38,050 bases of DNA from Clostridiales bacterium (lineage in GTDB: Bacteria > Bacillota > Clostridia > Lachnospirales > Lachnospiraceae), in NCBI GenBank assembly GCA_018369015.1, contig JAGZDD010000017.1, forward strand, positions 1 through 38,050, read 5' to 3'. The notes beneath the pieces were generated by a model that saw only the letters and a program-made list of their open reading frames with translations, searched no databases and was not told the origin of the DNA. A program made the position numbers and the translations under genes. This document shows positions 1 to 7,751 of this stretch, one piece after another; the stretch's first letter is position 1; each line of letters begins with the position of its first letter.

Positions 1-24
1 GCAACTCGCACTCATACCGTCTTG

Positions 25-84
25 TCGGCAAATGTCCGCGCATCCGGACAAGCGAGCTTGCCCGGATGTGCGTCCGCTTGCCGA
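25..84. repeat. Imperfect palindrome upstream of the carboxypeptidase gene
   Basis: The two arms run from TCGGCA at 25 to TGCCGA at 84 and pair over most of their length, with inner arms around CATCCGGACAAGC and GCTTGCCCGGATG. The motif GAGCTTTCATAGTAAA follows at once and resembles GGGCTTTCATAATAAA at 2113-2128, so this looks like one more dispersed extragenic repeat. It lies just upstream of the promoter of the next gene. It could also serve as a terminator for a gene to the left, but no T-tract follows the stem. Confidence 0.5.
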
Positions 85-99
85 GCTTTCATAGTAAAT

Positions 100-128
100 T
101 TGACATTTTTCCCAATATATTTTAATAT
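100..128 (+). promoter_or_regulatory. Sigma-A type promoter for the D,D-carboxypeptidase gene
   Basis: TTGACA at 100-105 is a perfect -35 box, and TAATAT at 123-128 is a near-consensus -10 box, with a 17-bp spacer. Transcription would start near 135, leaving a leader of about 120 nt. That leader holds a purine-rich AGGGGAGAGGG stretch and a small GCAGG/CCTGC hairpin before the start codon. Confidence 0.7.
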
Positions 129-255
129 GTTTACAGTTCATACATATGCCGCAGCAGCCATCAGAGGCAAGCAGACCTGACTTTGGGCCCGCTGCTGGCA
201 AAAATGATTATTTTCACAGGGGAGAGGGCAGGAAACACCTGCACGAAAAAGAAAT

Positions 256-2061
256 ATGAAAAGAACCGCATTTTTTTTACTTGCTTTGATTTTATGTGCG
301 ACCGGCTGCTTTACTGTCAGCTCTGACACTGCATATCTGGTCTATGCCAAAGAAGCCGCGCCAGAAGGAAATAATAATGCCGCAAGTACAGAGGGGGAGC
401 CGTCTGCCCCAGAAGGAACAGATGGAGAAACCGCCGAATCAGAAACCGAATTGCAGCCAGTACTTCTTGATACAGATCAGGTTTCTACGGAAGATATTTT
501 ATTGTACAGTTCTGCCTGCGTTGTCATGGACACCCAGACGGGAGCCATTCTTTATTCAAAAAACAGGACGGATAAACATTATCCCGCCAGCACTACGAAA
601 ATTTTGACAACACTGCTGGCTCTTGAACACACAAAACTCACCGATGATGTGACCTTCTCCCAGGAAGCTATCGAAAGTATTACCTGGGACAGCTCGAATA
701 TGGAACTTAAGCCCGGGGATGAGCTGACAATGGAGCAGGCACTTTACGGAGTTATGCTTCAATCTGCTAATGAAGCCGCCTACGGCGTTGCAGAATATGT
801 CTCTGGCTCGTCTTCGCAGTTTGCAAAGGACATGACCGATTATGCCATAGAGCTTGGCTGCCGCCTGAGTCATTTCACCAATGCCAGCGGTCTCCACGAT
901 GATAACCATTATACAACAGCAAAGGACCTGGCAACCATTGCCCGCGCCGCAGCTCAAAATGAAAATTTCAGAAAAATCACCGGCACAATTACTTATAGTG
1001 TTGAAAATATAAACTACAAGGTCAAGGAGCCGGAAAGTGACGAAACAGCAGAAGAAAACAGCGGTGAAGGAGAGGCTTTGACAGCCTCCTCCGACGAACC
1101 TGTTCCCGAACCATTTTTACTATATAATCACCATAAAATGGTCAACAATGAATATCCTTATGAGGGGTGCTATGGGGGAAAAACCGGTTATACCGGCGAG
1201 GCCAGAAACACCCTTGTCACCTATGCGAAACGCGGTGATATAGACCTTATTTGTGTGCTTCTGGATTGCCCGGGAGGAAAAAACTATACCTACATGGACA
1301 CTGAGTTGGCATTAGATTATTGTTTTGATAATTATGAACGCCTGACTGAAGAATATAATAATGCCCAGGCCCTTTTAAATTACCCGGATATGGGGCTTCG
1401 CGACTGGTATCATCCTGAAAAATCGCCGCTTTCTGTCAAGGACGGGCTTTATCCCAATGTCAGGCAGGCAACCGGGTTATACATAACATACCTTCACAAC
1501 AGGAAATCTCAGGAAGCTCTTGACAAAGCGATCAGCGATAAATCTGTCCACGCATTTATGGAATATTCCCGCCTGAATAACTACCGCCCATTAATTATCG
1601 CAGGGATTATTCTTTTTATTATAATCGTTATCCTCTCACTCCTTCTGGTATATGCAGCCAGGGTGTTAAAAAGGAAACGCAGCCGACGCCGCTATGAAAA
1701 GCTAAAACAGCAAAGGCTTGCTCAAAACGCTGCTAATCCTCCAAAAGACGAGGAGGATTCTAACGATGATTCTTCATCAGAGGATAAGGAAAAGGCTTCC
1801 ACTGGCATCGGCAAGGAGCCGGACGGCGAAGCTGCCGCTAAAAATGATACAGCACAAAATAATTCGGCGCTAAATATTTCCGGCGCAGCTGATTCGGCTC
1901 CAAAGGGTTCCGTTTCAGACGATTCGGCTCCAAGCAGCTCCGTTCCAGACGGTTCGGCTCCAAGCAGCTCCATTCCAGACGGTTCGGCTCCAAACGATCC
2001 AGCTTTAAGCAATACTTCAGATAGAGCGCTGCCAGACAGCGACAATACCAGCAGCCTATAA
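256..2061 (+). CDS. D-alanyl-D-alanine carboxypeptidase (PBP5/DacF family) with anchored Ser/Asp-rich tail
   Basis: This 601-residue penicillin-binding protein of the S11 peptidase family should trim the terminal D-Ala of peptidoglycan stem peptides outside the membrane. The signal peptide covers about residues 1-31. All three active-site motifs are present: STTK at 112-115 with the nucleophile Ser112, SAN at 170-172 and KTG at 309-311. An acidic insert (about 258-285) lies between the second and third motifs. A membrane segment at about 445-468 is followed by a basic stretch and a roughly 120-residue cytoplasmic tail rich in Ser, Asp, Pro and Ala. Classical family members end in an amphipathic anchor, so the transmembrane segment plus long tail is unusual. 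The immediate ribosome site is weak (GAAAAAGAAAT before ATG), but no better in-frame start exists. Confidence 0.93.
   Translation: MKRTAFFLLALILCATGCFTVSSDTAYLVYAKEAAPEGNNNAASTEGEPSAPEGTDGETAESETELQPVLLDTDQVSTEDILLYSSACVVMDTQTGAILYSKNRTDKHYPASTTKILTTLLALEHTKLTDDVTFSQEAIESITWDSSNMELKPGDELTMEQALYGVMLQSANEAAYGVAEYVSGSSSQFAKDMTDYAIELGCRLSHFTNASGLHDDNHYTTAKDLATIARAAAQNENFRKITGTITYSVENINYKVKEPESDETAEENSGEGEALTASSDEPVPEPFLLYNHHKMVNNEYPYEGCYGGKTGYTGEARNTLVTYAKRGDIDLICVLLDCPGGKNYTYMDTELALDYCFDNYERLTEEYNNAQALLNYPDMGLRDWYHPEKSPLSVKDGLYPNVRQATGLYITYLHNRKSQEALDKAISDKSVHAFMEYSRLNNYRPLIIAGIILFIIIVILSLLLVYAARVLKRKRSRRRYEKLKQQRLAQNAANPPKDEEDSNDDSSSEDKEKASTGIGKEPDGEAAAKNDTAQNNSALNISGAADSAPKGSVSDDSAPSSSVPDGSAPSSSIPDGSAPNDPALSNTSDRALPDSDNTSSL
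1891..2010 (+). repeat. Four 30-bp tandem repeats in the carboxypeptidase tail
   Basis: Four consecutive 30-bp units (1891, 1921, 1951, 1981) begin GATTCGGCTCC or GGTTCGGCTCC. The second and third are nearly identical and the fourth is degenerate. Each encodes a ten-residue module of the form (D/G)SAPSSS(V/I)PD in the cytoplasmic tail. In-frame units of this kind can expand or contract by slippage without breaking the gene. Confidence 0.85.
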
Positions 2062-2096
2062 GAGCGCTACGTACCGGGGCTGCTAAGCGCCCTGCC

Positions 2097-3068
2097 TCAT
2101 AGCCGCCGTCCGGGGCTTTCATAATAAACTTTCATGCCGCGCTGCGCGCGGCACCACCACGCATGAAAGCTGGGAACAACCATGCGCACAGCTTTAGGTA
2201 CGCACTCAACATTCACCGGCAAAATACCGGACATTTCCCCATCGGTATTTACAGGAATCGTAGAACTATCCATATTTTTTATCCGAACCTTTTTTGTACA
2301 AAAACTTTTAACCTTTGGATGGTTTACAGGCTTTCCTCTCAAAAATCTTGAGAACACAAAAGCAAATTGCAACACGCTCATTTTCTGGAAAATAACAACC
2401 TTCAAAACGCCGTCATTCATGCCCGTGTTCCTGAAAAGCTTTTTATTACCCGCCACGCCTCCAGCATTGCTTATATAAAACATCATTGTATTTGTCTTTG
2501 CCGTAAACTGTTCGGAATCAAAATAAAGCTTTAAGGATCTGAACCATTGCCTTGGAAATGAACGAAGCCCCTCAAAAAAATAGGCTTTGCGCCCGAAAAC
2601 CGCTTTTGTATCGCTGGCCGCCTTGTAGCTTATATCCGCTCCCATACCTCCGGCCAGCGTACTGATAAAATATTCGCCGTTCATTTTTCCAACGTCAATA
2701 TCCATAGTTTTAAAATCCCGGAGCATTGCGCAAAACGCCTCTTTATCCGACGGCAGATCAAGAGCATGGGCAAAGGCGTTGGATGTTCCTTCCGGAAGCA
2801 CCGCCACCGGGATCCGGCTGCCGCCTTTAATAATGCCGTTAATCACATCGCTGACCGTTCCGTCGCCGCCCACAGCGACAACAACATCATACTGGCCCGC
2901 TTTTAGCTGCCTGGCCGCCTGACGGGCGTCGTACTGCTTTTGTGTATAAACAACATCCACATGGCTTACAATTTCGTTCAGAATAAGACAGCCAATCACA
3001 CCCTCGACATCTTCCCAGAAATTTTGTCTCCCGGAACCAGGATTTAATATAAAAATTGCCTTTTTCAC
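2097..3068 (-). CDS. Diacylglycerol kinase / YegS-LCB5 family lipid kinase
   Basis: This predicted cytosolic lipid kinase of about 323 residues should phosphorylate diacylglycerol or a similar lipid using ATP. The DAGK catalytic-domain signatures are visible: NPGSGR at the N-terminus, GGDGT near residue 70, PEGTSNAFA about 25 residues later and NTDGE in the C-terminal beta domain. I chose the GTG at 3068 because GAGGG precedes it at normal spacing and it gives the family-typical VKKAIFILNPGSG start. An ATG at 3098 would overlap the upstream exonuclease gene by 11 nt. The last 24 or so residues after MVVP are encoded by palindromic repeat DNA (2101-2169) and look unrelated to the family, so the original stop was probably lost. 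It forms an operon with the exonuclease gene. Confidence 0.9.
   Translation of the reverse strand: MKKAIFILNPGSGRQNFWEDVEGVIGCLILNEIVSHVDVVYTQKQYDARQAARQLKAGQYDVVVAVGGDGTVSDVINGIIKGGSRIPVAVLPEGTSNAFAHALDLPSDKEAFCAMLRDFKTMDIDVGKMNGEYFISTLAGGMGADISYKAASDTKAVFGRKAYFFEGLRSFPRQWFRSLKLYFDSEQFTAKTNTMMFYISNAGGVAGNKKLFRNTGMNDGVLKVVIFQKMSVLQFAFVFSRFLRGKPVNHPKVKSFCTKKVRIKNMDSSTIPVNTDGEMSGILPVNVECVPKAVRMVVPSFHAWWCRAQRGMKVYYESPGRRL
2101..2169. repeat. Dispersed palindromic repeat inside the 3' end of the lipid kinase gene
   Basis: The segment has a module GCCGCCGTCCGGGGCTTTC followed by a strong hairpin at 2129-2169 with outer arms CTTTCATGC and GCATGAAAG and inner arms GCCGCGC and GCGCGGC. The CCGGGGCTTTCATA module recurs in inverse orientation near 25170-25190, in the 5' leader of an Hsp20 gene. 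A degenerate relative of the hairpin may lie near 26167-26206. It sits between two convergent genes and could also act as a transcription barrier. Confidence 0.6.
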
Positions 3069-3087
3069 ACAACAGCCCTCATTCCTC

Positions 3088-4053
3088 TTAATGATCATCG
3101 GAACTCTTATGACGCTTCTCGCGCCGCTTTTGTATGACTTCTTTTTTCATTTCCCTAAGCTCACCGGCCTGCTCCTCGCCGATCAGGCGGATCGTCTTTA
3201 CAACAAAAATCTGGTCCTCATCCGTTTTTTTAAAACGAATTTTCCCCCGGATAAATCCGTGCTCCCTGCATACAGCCAGGCAATAATAAGCTTTTCCTTT
3301 TCCGAGAAACCACCGGATTTTTTTTGCTGCCGGACGGCCGCACATATAACAGCGCGTTGTCCGGACTTCTTTGTCGGCCAAAGCCTCCTCTTTATCAGCA
3401 AACTCCCTTGATATATATTTAGAATACGTATCGTAAATAAGATGGATTTCCTGCTCCCGGTTCTGTGGGTTCTGGTAATAATCTACGGAATACAGCCTTT
3501 TTACCTTTTCCATATCCATAGAGGAAAATATCTGCGCCGTATATTGGGCGTCATTAATGGCTCTGTGGAAATTATGGTCCTTAGGAAACCCGAAAAATTC
3601 CACCGCCGTTTCCAAAGAACAGGACTGGCGCTCCATCGGATCACATAAAATACGGAACAGCTTTTGCACATTGTAATAATTCAACGGCCCCGGCAATAGA
3701 TCTTCTAAATGATAAAACCGCATGTTTCTTTGCAGCTCAATCAGATCCGTATTTCCCCATGTACAAAACATGAAAGCATCGCCGCACCAGAGCATAAAGT
3801 CAACAATCGTATGCGTAAATAAGGCACCGTGGTCAATCTCCTCCTGAGTGATCCCTGTCAGTTCCTGGGTCATATGGTGTAATTTTTTATAAACCTTAGG
3901 CTGTATGACCGCGTCAAAGGTATCGATAATATTTCGGTTTTCATCCAGCTTAACAGCCCCGATCTCAATAATCTCAAAGGGCAGCTTTTTCTTTCCTGTT
4001 CCCTTCCCATATGGACTCTGGTTCCACTCAAAATCTACAATTACATAATCCAC
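3088..4053 (-). CDS. DEDDh-type 3'-5' exonuclease with C-terminal Cys-rich domain
   Basis: This 321-residue protein has a DnaQ-like exonuclease fold of the ERI-1/KapD subtype, acting on RNA or DNA 3' ends with two metal ions. The acidic residues are D7 and E9 (VDFEWN), D103 (WGNTD) and, in the last motif, H163 and D168 (HRAINDAQ). The domain ends near residue 185. A C-terminal region with C235-x2-C238, C258, C262 and H265 resembles a small zinc site and is not part of the core family. The start is a GTG at 4053 behind GAAAGG. The lipid kinase gene follows with little spacing. The substrate cannot be read from sequence. Confidence 0.88.
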   Translation of the reverse strand: MDYVIVDFEWNQSPYGKGTGKKKLPFEIIEIGAVKLDENRNIIDTFDAVIQPKVYKKLHHMTQELTGITQEEIDHGALFTHTIVDFMLWCGDAFMFCTWGNTDLIELQRNMRFYHLEDLLPGPLNYYNVQKLFRILCDPMERQSCSLETAVEFFGFPKDHNFHRAINDAQYTAQIFSSMDMEKVKRLYSVDYYQNPQNREQEIHLIYDTYSKYISREFADKEEALADKEVRTTRCYMCGRPAAKKIRWFLGKGKAYYCLAVCREHGFIRGKIRFKKTDEDQIFVVKTIRLIGEEQAGELREMKKEVIQKRREKRHKSSDDH

Positions 4054-4098
4054 GGTGCTTCATACCTTTCATAACATAACATTCAAAGCAGATATTCT

Positions 4099-4127
4099 GT
4101 AACCGTTCAGCATGGCTGAACGGTTAC
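4099..4127. mobile_element. Minimal 29-bp palindromic element (GTAAC ends)
   Basis: The arms are GTAACCGTTCAGC and its exact complement, separated by 3 nt. The flanks are GATATTCT on the left and GATATTCC on the right, a 7-of-8 match that looks like a target-site duplication. It equals two element ends placed back to back with almost no interior. It also lies downstream of the PRTase gene on the minus strand, where it could form an RNA hairpin. Confidence 0.65.
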
Positions 4128-4155
4128 GATATTCCCAATCCGCTTCGCTAATTTC

Positions 4156-4231
4156 GTAACTATTCAGCCGCGACAGCAGCGGTGAGCAGCCATTGGCTGC
4201 GTGAATCCGGAACGCACGGCTGAATCGTTAC
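4156..4231. mobile_element. 76-bp MITE-like element with GTAAC terminal inverted repeats
   Basis: The left end reads GTAACTATTCAGCC and the right end GGCTGAATCGTTAC. The interior holds a smaller dyad around GCAGCGGTGAGCAGCC. The flanks CTAATTTC and TTAATTTT match at 6 of 8 positions and could be a decayed target duplication. It has no coding capacity. Confidence 0.6.
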
Positions 4232-4247
4232 TTAATTTTTCATAACC

Positions 4248-4892
4248 TTAAACCTTAGAATAGCCAAAGCTGTTGACAACCGCTTCTATGCGGACATTTT
4301 TCTTGCAGTATGGGCAGTCCAGCGGCGAATATGCTTCATATTTTACCGGAAGGTCACTGCCATTAAATATAGCGTTGACTTCCAGTCCGTGGCTCTGCTT
4401 AACCGCGCTGAAAATTGCCGCAATACCGCAGACGCGGCCGCCGTAATAATTAATACATTCTACAGCCTGGGAAATTGTCTTTCCTGTCGTCGCGCTGGCA
4501 CTAAGCAAAAGCACCTGCATATTTTTAATCATACGCTGGTTATTATCTCTGAAAATAATCTGTCCGCCGGAACCAAATTCCGGGGTGACAACGGAAATAT
4601 TTTTTCCTGCATTAATTGATAAAACACTGTTGTCCGAAAGAATCTCCGCCATAAATGTGGCAATGACCTCCGTTCCGTCCATACAGATGATCGTGTCAAT
4701 AGGCGTTGTGCTGACATATTTATCCGCCAGCGTTTTAGCCGTTTCACGGGCGTTATTGTGACGGCACTTAACTGTGGACATATCAATATATATATTCACA
4801 TGAGAATGTGTCGTTGCAAAATGGCCTTCCATAATTTTAATTCTGGCCTTCGGGTTTCTTGTAGAACGAATATCTCTTAATCTTTCTTCCAT
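4248..4892 (-). CDS. Orotate-phosphoribosyltransferase-like protein (type I PRTase)
   Basis: This 214-residue protein has a phosphoribosyltransferase fold. The best mark is the PRPP-binding loop SASATTGKT at about 131-139, preceded by the hydrophobic strand VLLL. A CPYC motif (C193, C196) near the C-terminus may bind a metal. It differs from canonical PyrE, with a divergent N-terminus and a weak acidic pair before the loop, and no other pyrimidine gene is nearby. The nucleobase substrate, or a regulatory role, therefore remains open. An excellent AGGGGAGG site precedes the ATG at 4892. It appears to be a single-gene transcript. Confidence 0.82.
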   Translation of the reverse strand: MEERLRDIRSTRNPKARIKIMEGHFATTHSHVNIYIDMSTVKCRHNNARETAKTLADKYVSTTPIDTIICMDGTEVIATFMAEILSDNSVLSINAGKNISVVTPEFGSGGQIIFRDNNQRMIKNMQVLLLSASATTGKTISQAVECINYYGGRVCGIAAIFSAVKQSHGLEVNAIFNGSDLPVKYEAYSPLDCPYCKKNVRIEAVVNSFGYSKV

Positions 4893-5148
4893 AAGTTATA
4901 CCTCCCCTTGCAATACATGACTATAAAAGCTCTCTGTAACTATTTTTCTGTCAGCACCTCCGGCAACAAAGGAACTAACCGCCTGTGCGTTAATTTATTT
5001 TATCACAAAACTGAAAAAAGCACCACTATAATCTGTTGCGGTTTGCCCGCCCGTCGTATCGTGTGTTACTGCTCACAGGTGCCCTGTAACTATCGTATAT
5101 CTCCAGCTGAATCCTTTTCAGTTGTTACTGCCCGCAGGCAAAACAAGC
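4893..5148. other. Non-coding 5' region of the PRTase-like gene
   Basis: Apart from the ribosome site directly before 4892, no gene or confident promoter is visible in this stretch. GTAAC at about 5086 and GTTAC at about 5125 flank AGCTGAA and TTCAG and could be a badly decayed copy of the GTAAC-ended elements, but the match is too weak to annotate as one. Confidence 0.4.
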
Positions 5149-5189
5149 CCGCGCAGGATTAGAATTTACATTCCAAAATTCCCGCGCGG
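5149..5189 (-). terminator. Terminator of the glycoside operon
   Basis: On the minus strand a GC-rich arm CCGCGCGGGAATT pairs, with one mismatch and a bulge, with AATCCTGCGCGG across a 15-nt loop, and GCTTGTTTTGCC follows. It lies 45 nt beyond the last gene of the minus-strand operon (stop at 5235), where a terminator is expected. The T-tract is short and interrupted. Confidence 0.6.
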
Positions 5190-5234
5190 ACCGGCATGTG
5201 TAAGCTATATTATTTATTTCATGTATAAGTTCTA

Positions 5235-6218
5235 CTATTTATTTTGTAATAAAAACTGCTTCAGCATCCCATGATGCCGGCGTACCTGCTCGCAGCTTTC
5301 CACATATCCCAGGTCTGACAAATATCTGGAGCCTTCATATTCGCTGCATATATAACCGTCATAGCCGGACGCAGCCAGCCGCTCTAAAACAGCCTCATAG
5401 TTTAAGCTGGTTTCTCTGCAATTTTCATCCATCTCATAAAATTTCCCGTGAATATGGAAGAAATACTCCTTATACTTTACGATATTGTCAGGATTTTCAT
5501 TATTTTCCCGGAAAACCTCGGACATATACCGCAGCTCCAGGGCCTCAGGTTCCTCTTTCTCTAAACAGGTTTTAAGCGTTTCCACGCCCTGCCCTTTTGC
5601 AAATGCCAGGTCAATGGCGTCAGATATTTCCCGGCGAACGCCTTTTCTTATAAACCATTCCTTGCGCACCGGATTTGCATATTTAGCAAAAATCCCCATA
5701 TCGGGAATAAATCCCACAAAGTCCGTCTGCTTTTCCCTGATAAATGCCAGCTTTTCCTCAAACCACGGGGAATCCATGGACAACGGCGGATGGATTTCAT
5801 AGCCAAGCTTTACATTTAACTGCCGGGCTGCTGGCAGTACAGCCTCTACAACCTTTAAAGAAGTCATTGCCGTAATACGGACACAGGGAAAGCCCAGCCG
5901 GGCGGCGATATGCAAATCTGAAATCAGGCTGCGGATATGTTCTTCATCCGGCAAAGGCACATTTCCAATAGGATTCACGCCATTAAATAAATCCAGGCAA
6001 ACCGGCTCCATATGATATTTTTCAAGCAGCTCATACCAATGTCTTACAAAGCCCTCCTCAAGCCCCGGATAACCGGGAAGCATATAATCCGCCAGCAATT
6101 CCACACCGGTAATCCCGGCGGCCGCAGCCTCGCTAAAACAGTCTTCAAGCTTCATAAGCCCCTGGTAATATTCATATAAATACGAGTAAAAGGAAATCCC
6201 CCGCTTCAAGCATCCCAT
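5235..6218 (-). CDS. Sugar phosphate isomerase/epimerase-fold protein, predicted C-glycoside deglycosidase alpha subunit
   Basis: This 327-residue TIM-barrel protein is of the xylose-isomerase-like superfamily. Probable metal ligands are E141 (YEIH), D173 (IPDMG), H255 or H257 (FFHIHGKF) and E293 (CSEYEG). In known C-glycoside deglycosidases (DgpC/DfgA/CarB type) a protein of this fold and size is the metal-binding catalytic subunit. It breaks the aglycone-sugar C-C bond after C3 oxidation of the sugar and needs a DUF6379 partner. Such a partner is encoded two genes upstream, and an oxidoreductase gene ends 15 nt before this start. The fold is clear from sequence; the C-deglycosidase role rests on the three-gene context. 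The alternative is a keto-sugar isomerase or epimerase. Confidence 0.85.
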   Translation of the reverse strand: MGCLKRGISFYSYLYEYYQGLMKLEDCFSEAAAAGITGVELLADYMLPGYPGLEEGFVRHWYELLEKYHMEPVCLDLFNGVNPIGNVPLPDEEHIRSLISDLHIAARLGFPCVRITAMTSLKVVEAVLPAARQLNVKLGYEIHPPLSMDSPWFEEKLAFIREKQTDFVGFIPDMGIFAKYANPVRKEWFIRKGVRREISDAIDLAFAKGQGVETLKTCLEKEEPEALELRYMSEVFRENNENPDNIVKYKEYFFHIHGKFYEMDENCRETSLNYEAVLERLAASGYDGYICSEYEGSRYLSDLGYVESCEQVRRHHGMLKQFLLQNK

Positions 6219-6232
6219 GCCAATTCCTCCTG

Positions 6233-7309
6233 TCAGTCAAAATAAACCGCTTTTCCGGTTTCTGAGGATTTATAAATCGCCTCCAGAATCCGTGTGACAA
6301 CTAAAGCCTGCTCCGGCTTGACAACGACCTCGCCCTTGCCAAGAATGGCGTCCATAAATACCTTCGCTTCCGTCTGAGCAACATTTCCAATATTTGGATC
6401 ATCGGACTGAGTGTCCTTAAATTCGGGTTTCTCAATGATACAATGATTATGCTTTACCGTATTAATCCTCAGGCCGTCATTAAAATCAACGCCGGCCTTT
6501 GTTCCGCACAGGGTAAACATTCCTGTCTTATCCTCTGCCTTATTTAATGCCCAGCTCGCTTCTACCGTCACCGCAGCGCCGTTTTTCATGGTAACAAAGC
6601 CAAAGGCTGAATCCTCTACGGTCATCCTCTCCGGATCCCAGTCGCCATAAACATTCGCCGTATTTTTCTGGTCGCGCAGCTTATGATAGGCCTTTCCGAG
6701 GACAACCGCCGGTTCGTAATTGTCCATGCACCACAAGGACAAGTCAAGGGCATGGGTGCCAATATCAATCAGAGGCCCGCCGCCCTGCTCATATTCATTC
6801 ATAAATACGCCCCAGGTTGGAACACCTCTGCGCCTGAACACATGGGCCTTAGCCACATAGACCTCGCCCAGCTCCCCGGCGTTACAGGCTTCCTTTACAT
6901 ATTGAACATCCTGGCGGTAACGGTTCTGGTAGCCGATCGTTAATATTTTCCCTGTCTCCTTTGCCGCCTCAACCATAGCCTTAGCCTCCTCATAGGTTTT
7001 AGCCATTGGCTTTTCGCACAATACATGCTTGCCTGCATGAAGGCTGTCAATCGTTATAAAGCTGTGGGAACGGTTCGGTGTCGCTACAATGACCGCGTCA
7101 ATTTCCGGGTCCTCCAAAAGCTTCTTATAATCCGTATAAACCTTTGCCCCGGCATTCCCATACGCTTTCGCAAAGCGGCTGGCCCGCTCTTCAATAATAT
7201 CGCAAAATGCGACAATCTCAATAGAGTCACGCCATGCCATAAGCCCTTTAATATGTTTGCCCTCGGCAATGTTTCCACAACCAATCAATCCATATTTTAA
7301 TTTATCCAC
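6233..7309 (-). CDS. Gfo/Idh/MocA family NAD(P)-dependent oxidoreductase, probable glycoside 3-oxidase role
   Basis: The 358-residue protein has an N-terminal Rossmann fold with GLIGCGNIAEGKH (about 7-19), the EKP motif at 99-101 with the usual catalytic lysine, and GGGPLIDIGTHALDL with D182 and H186 in the C-terminal domain. Family members oxidise sugar hydroxyls. In C-glycoside degradation the equivalent DgpA-type enzyme makes the 3-keto glycoside that the two-subunit lyase then cleaves. I chose the GTG at 7309 because AGAAGGA precedes it by 7 nt and it removes a lysine-rich N-terminal extension overlapping the upstream gene. It lies between the beta-subunit and alpha-subunit genes in one operon. 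Confidence 0.9.
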   Translation of the reverse strand: MDKLKYGLIGCGNIAEGKHIKGLMAWRDSIEIVAFCDIIEERASRFAKAYGNAGAKVYTDYKKLLEDPEIDAVIVATPNRSHSFITIDSLHAGKHVLCEKPMAKTYEEAKAMVEAAKETGKILTIGYQNRYRQDVQYVKEACNAGELGEVYVAKAHVFRRRGVPTWGVFMNEYEQGGGPLIDIGTHALDLSLWCMDNYEPAVVLGKAYHKLRDQKNTANVYGDWDPERMTVEDSAFGFVTMKNGAAVTVEASWALNKAEDKTGMFTLCGTKAGVDFNDGLRINTVKHNHCIIEKPEFKDTQSDDPNIGNVAQTEAKVFMDAILGKGEVVVKPEQALVVTRILEAIYKSSETGKAVYFD

Positions 7310-7337
7310 AATACTATCCTTCTTTCTCTCTTTTTTC

Positions 7338-7727
7338 CTATACAAACGTCAGCATCCGGCACCCCTGACTATCCTCGGCCGGTTCGCTATTCCCCCGGTA
7401 AGTCATTAGGCAACGCACCTTATGGCAGCCTGTAGATGCGCCGCCTTCTTTCAGCACCCGGACAATCGCCTGTTTTCCATAAACCCAGCGAATTTTGGCA
7501 AAGTTCAACAGCTCCCGGAGCGGATAGAACTTATAGCTATCGACTGAAATTAATATCGCGTCCTTTTCAAACATTTCATCATCCAAAAATACCTGTATTT
7601 TTTCAAACAGGGCAATGCTCATCTGGGGGGAATCCGGCAATTCAAACTGAAATTGAAATCCGATAATTTTCCCGTCCGCTTCGACATTAGAAGCCCCGTA
7701 CTGGCTAATCATATTTCTAAATAACAT
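7338..7727 (-). CDS. DUF6379 (CGDB) protein, predicted C-glycoside deglycosidase beta subunit
   Basis: This small protein of 129 residues resembles the DUF6379 family. Its visible features are NVEADGKIIGFQFQFELP, a central VFLDDEMFEKDAI stretch, IRWVYGKQAIVRVLKEGG and GCHKV, in the order expected for these beta-rich subunits. In characterised C-deglycosidases this subunit partners the TIM-barrel subunit and helps form the active site. The usual YYRG segment after the first strand appears here as DSPQ, so the aglycone pocket may differ. The start is the inner ATG at 7727, behind AGAGGTGG; the outer ATG at 7742 would put that site inside the gene. The family call comes from remembered consensus and was not searched. 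Confidence 0.75.
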   Translation of the reverse strand: MLFRNMISQYGASNVEADGKIIGFQFQFELPDSPQMSIALFEKIQVFLDDEMFEKDAILISVDSYKFYPLRELLNFAKIRWVYGKQAIVRVLKEGGASTGCHKVRCLMTYRGNSEPAEDSQGCRMLTFV

Positions 7728-7751
7728 ACATCCACCTCTCATCCGGGCGAT

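Noticed and set aside
1722..2122. Antisense frames of 94 and 107 codons opposite the carboxypeptidase tail
   Set aside because: They are mirror frames of the 30-bp coding repeats, with no ribosome site and no family features.
5080..5130. A further GTAAC-ended element before the glycoside operon terminator
   Set aside because: Only five bases at each end and a short AGCTGAA match; no flanking duplication could be seen.
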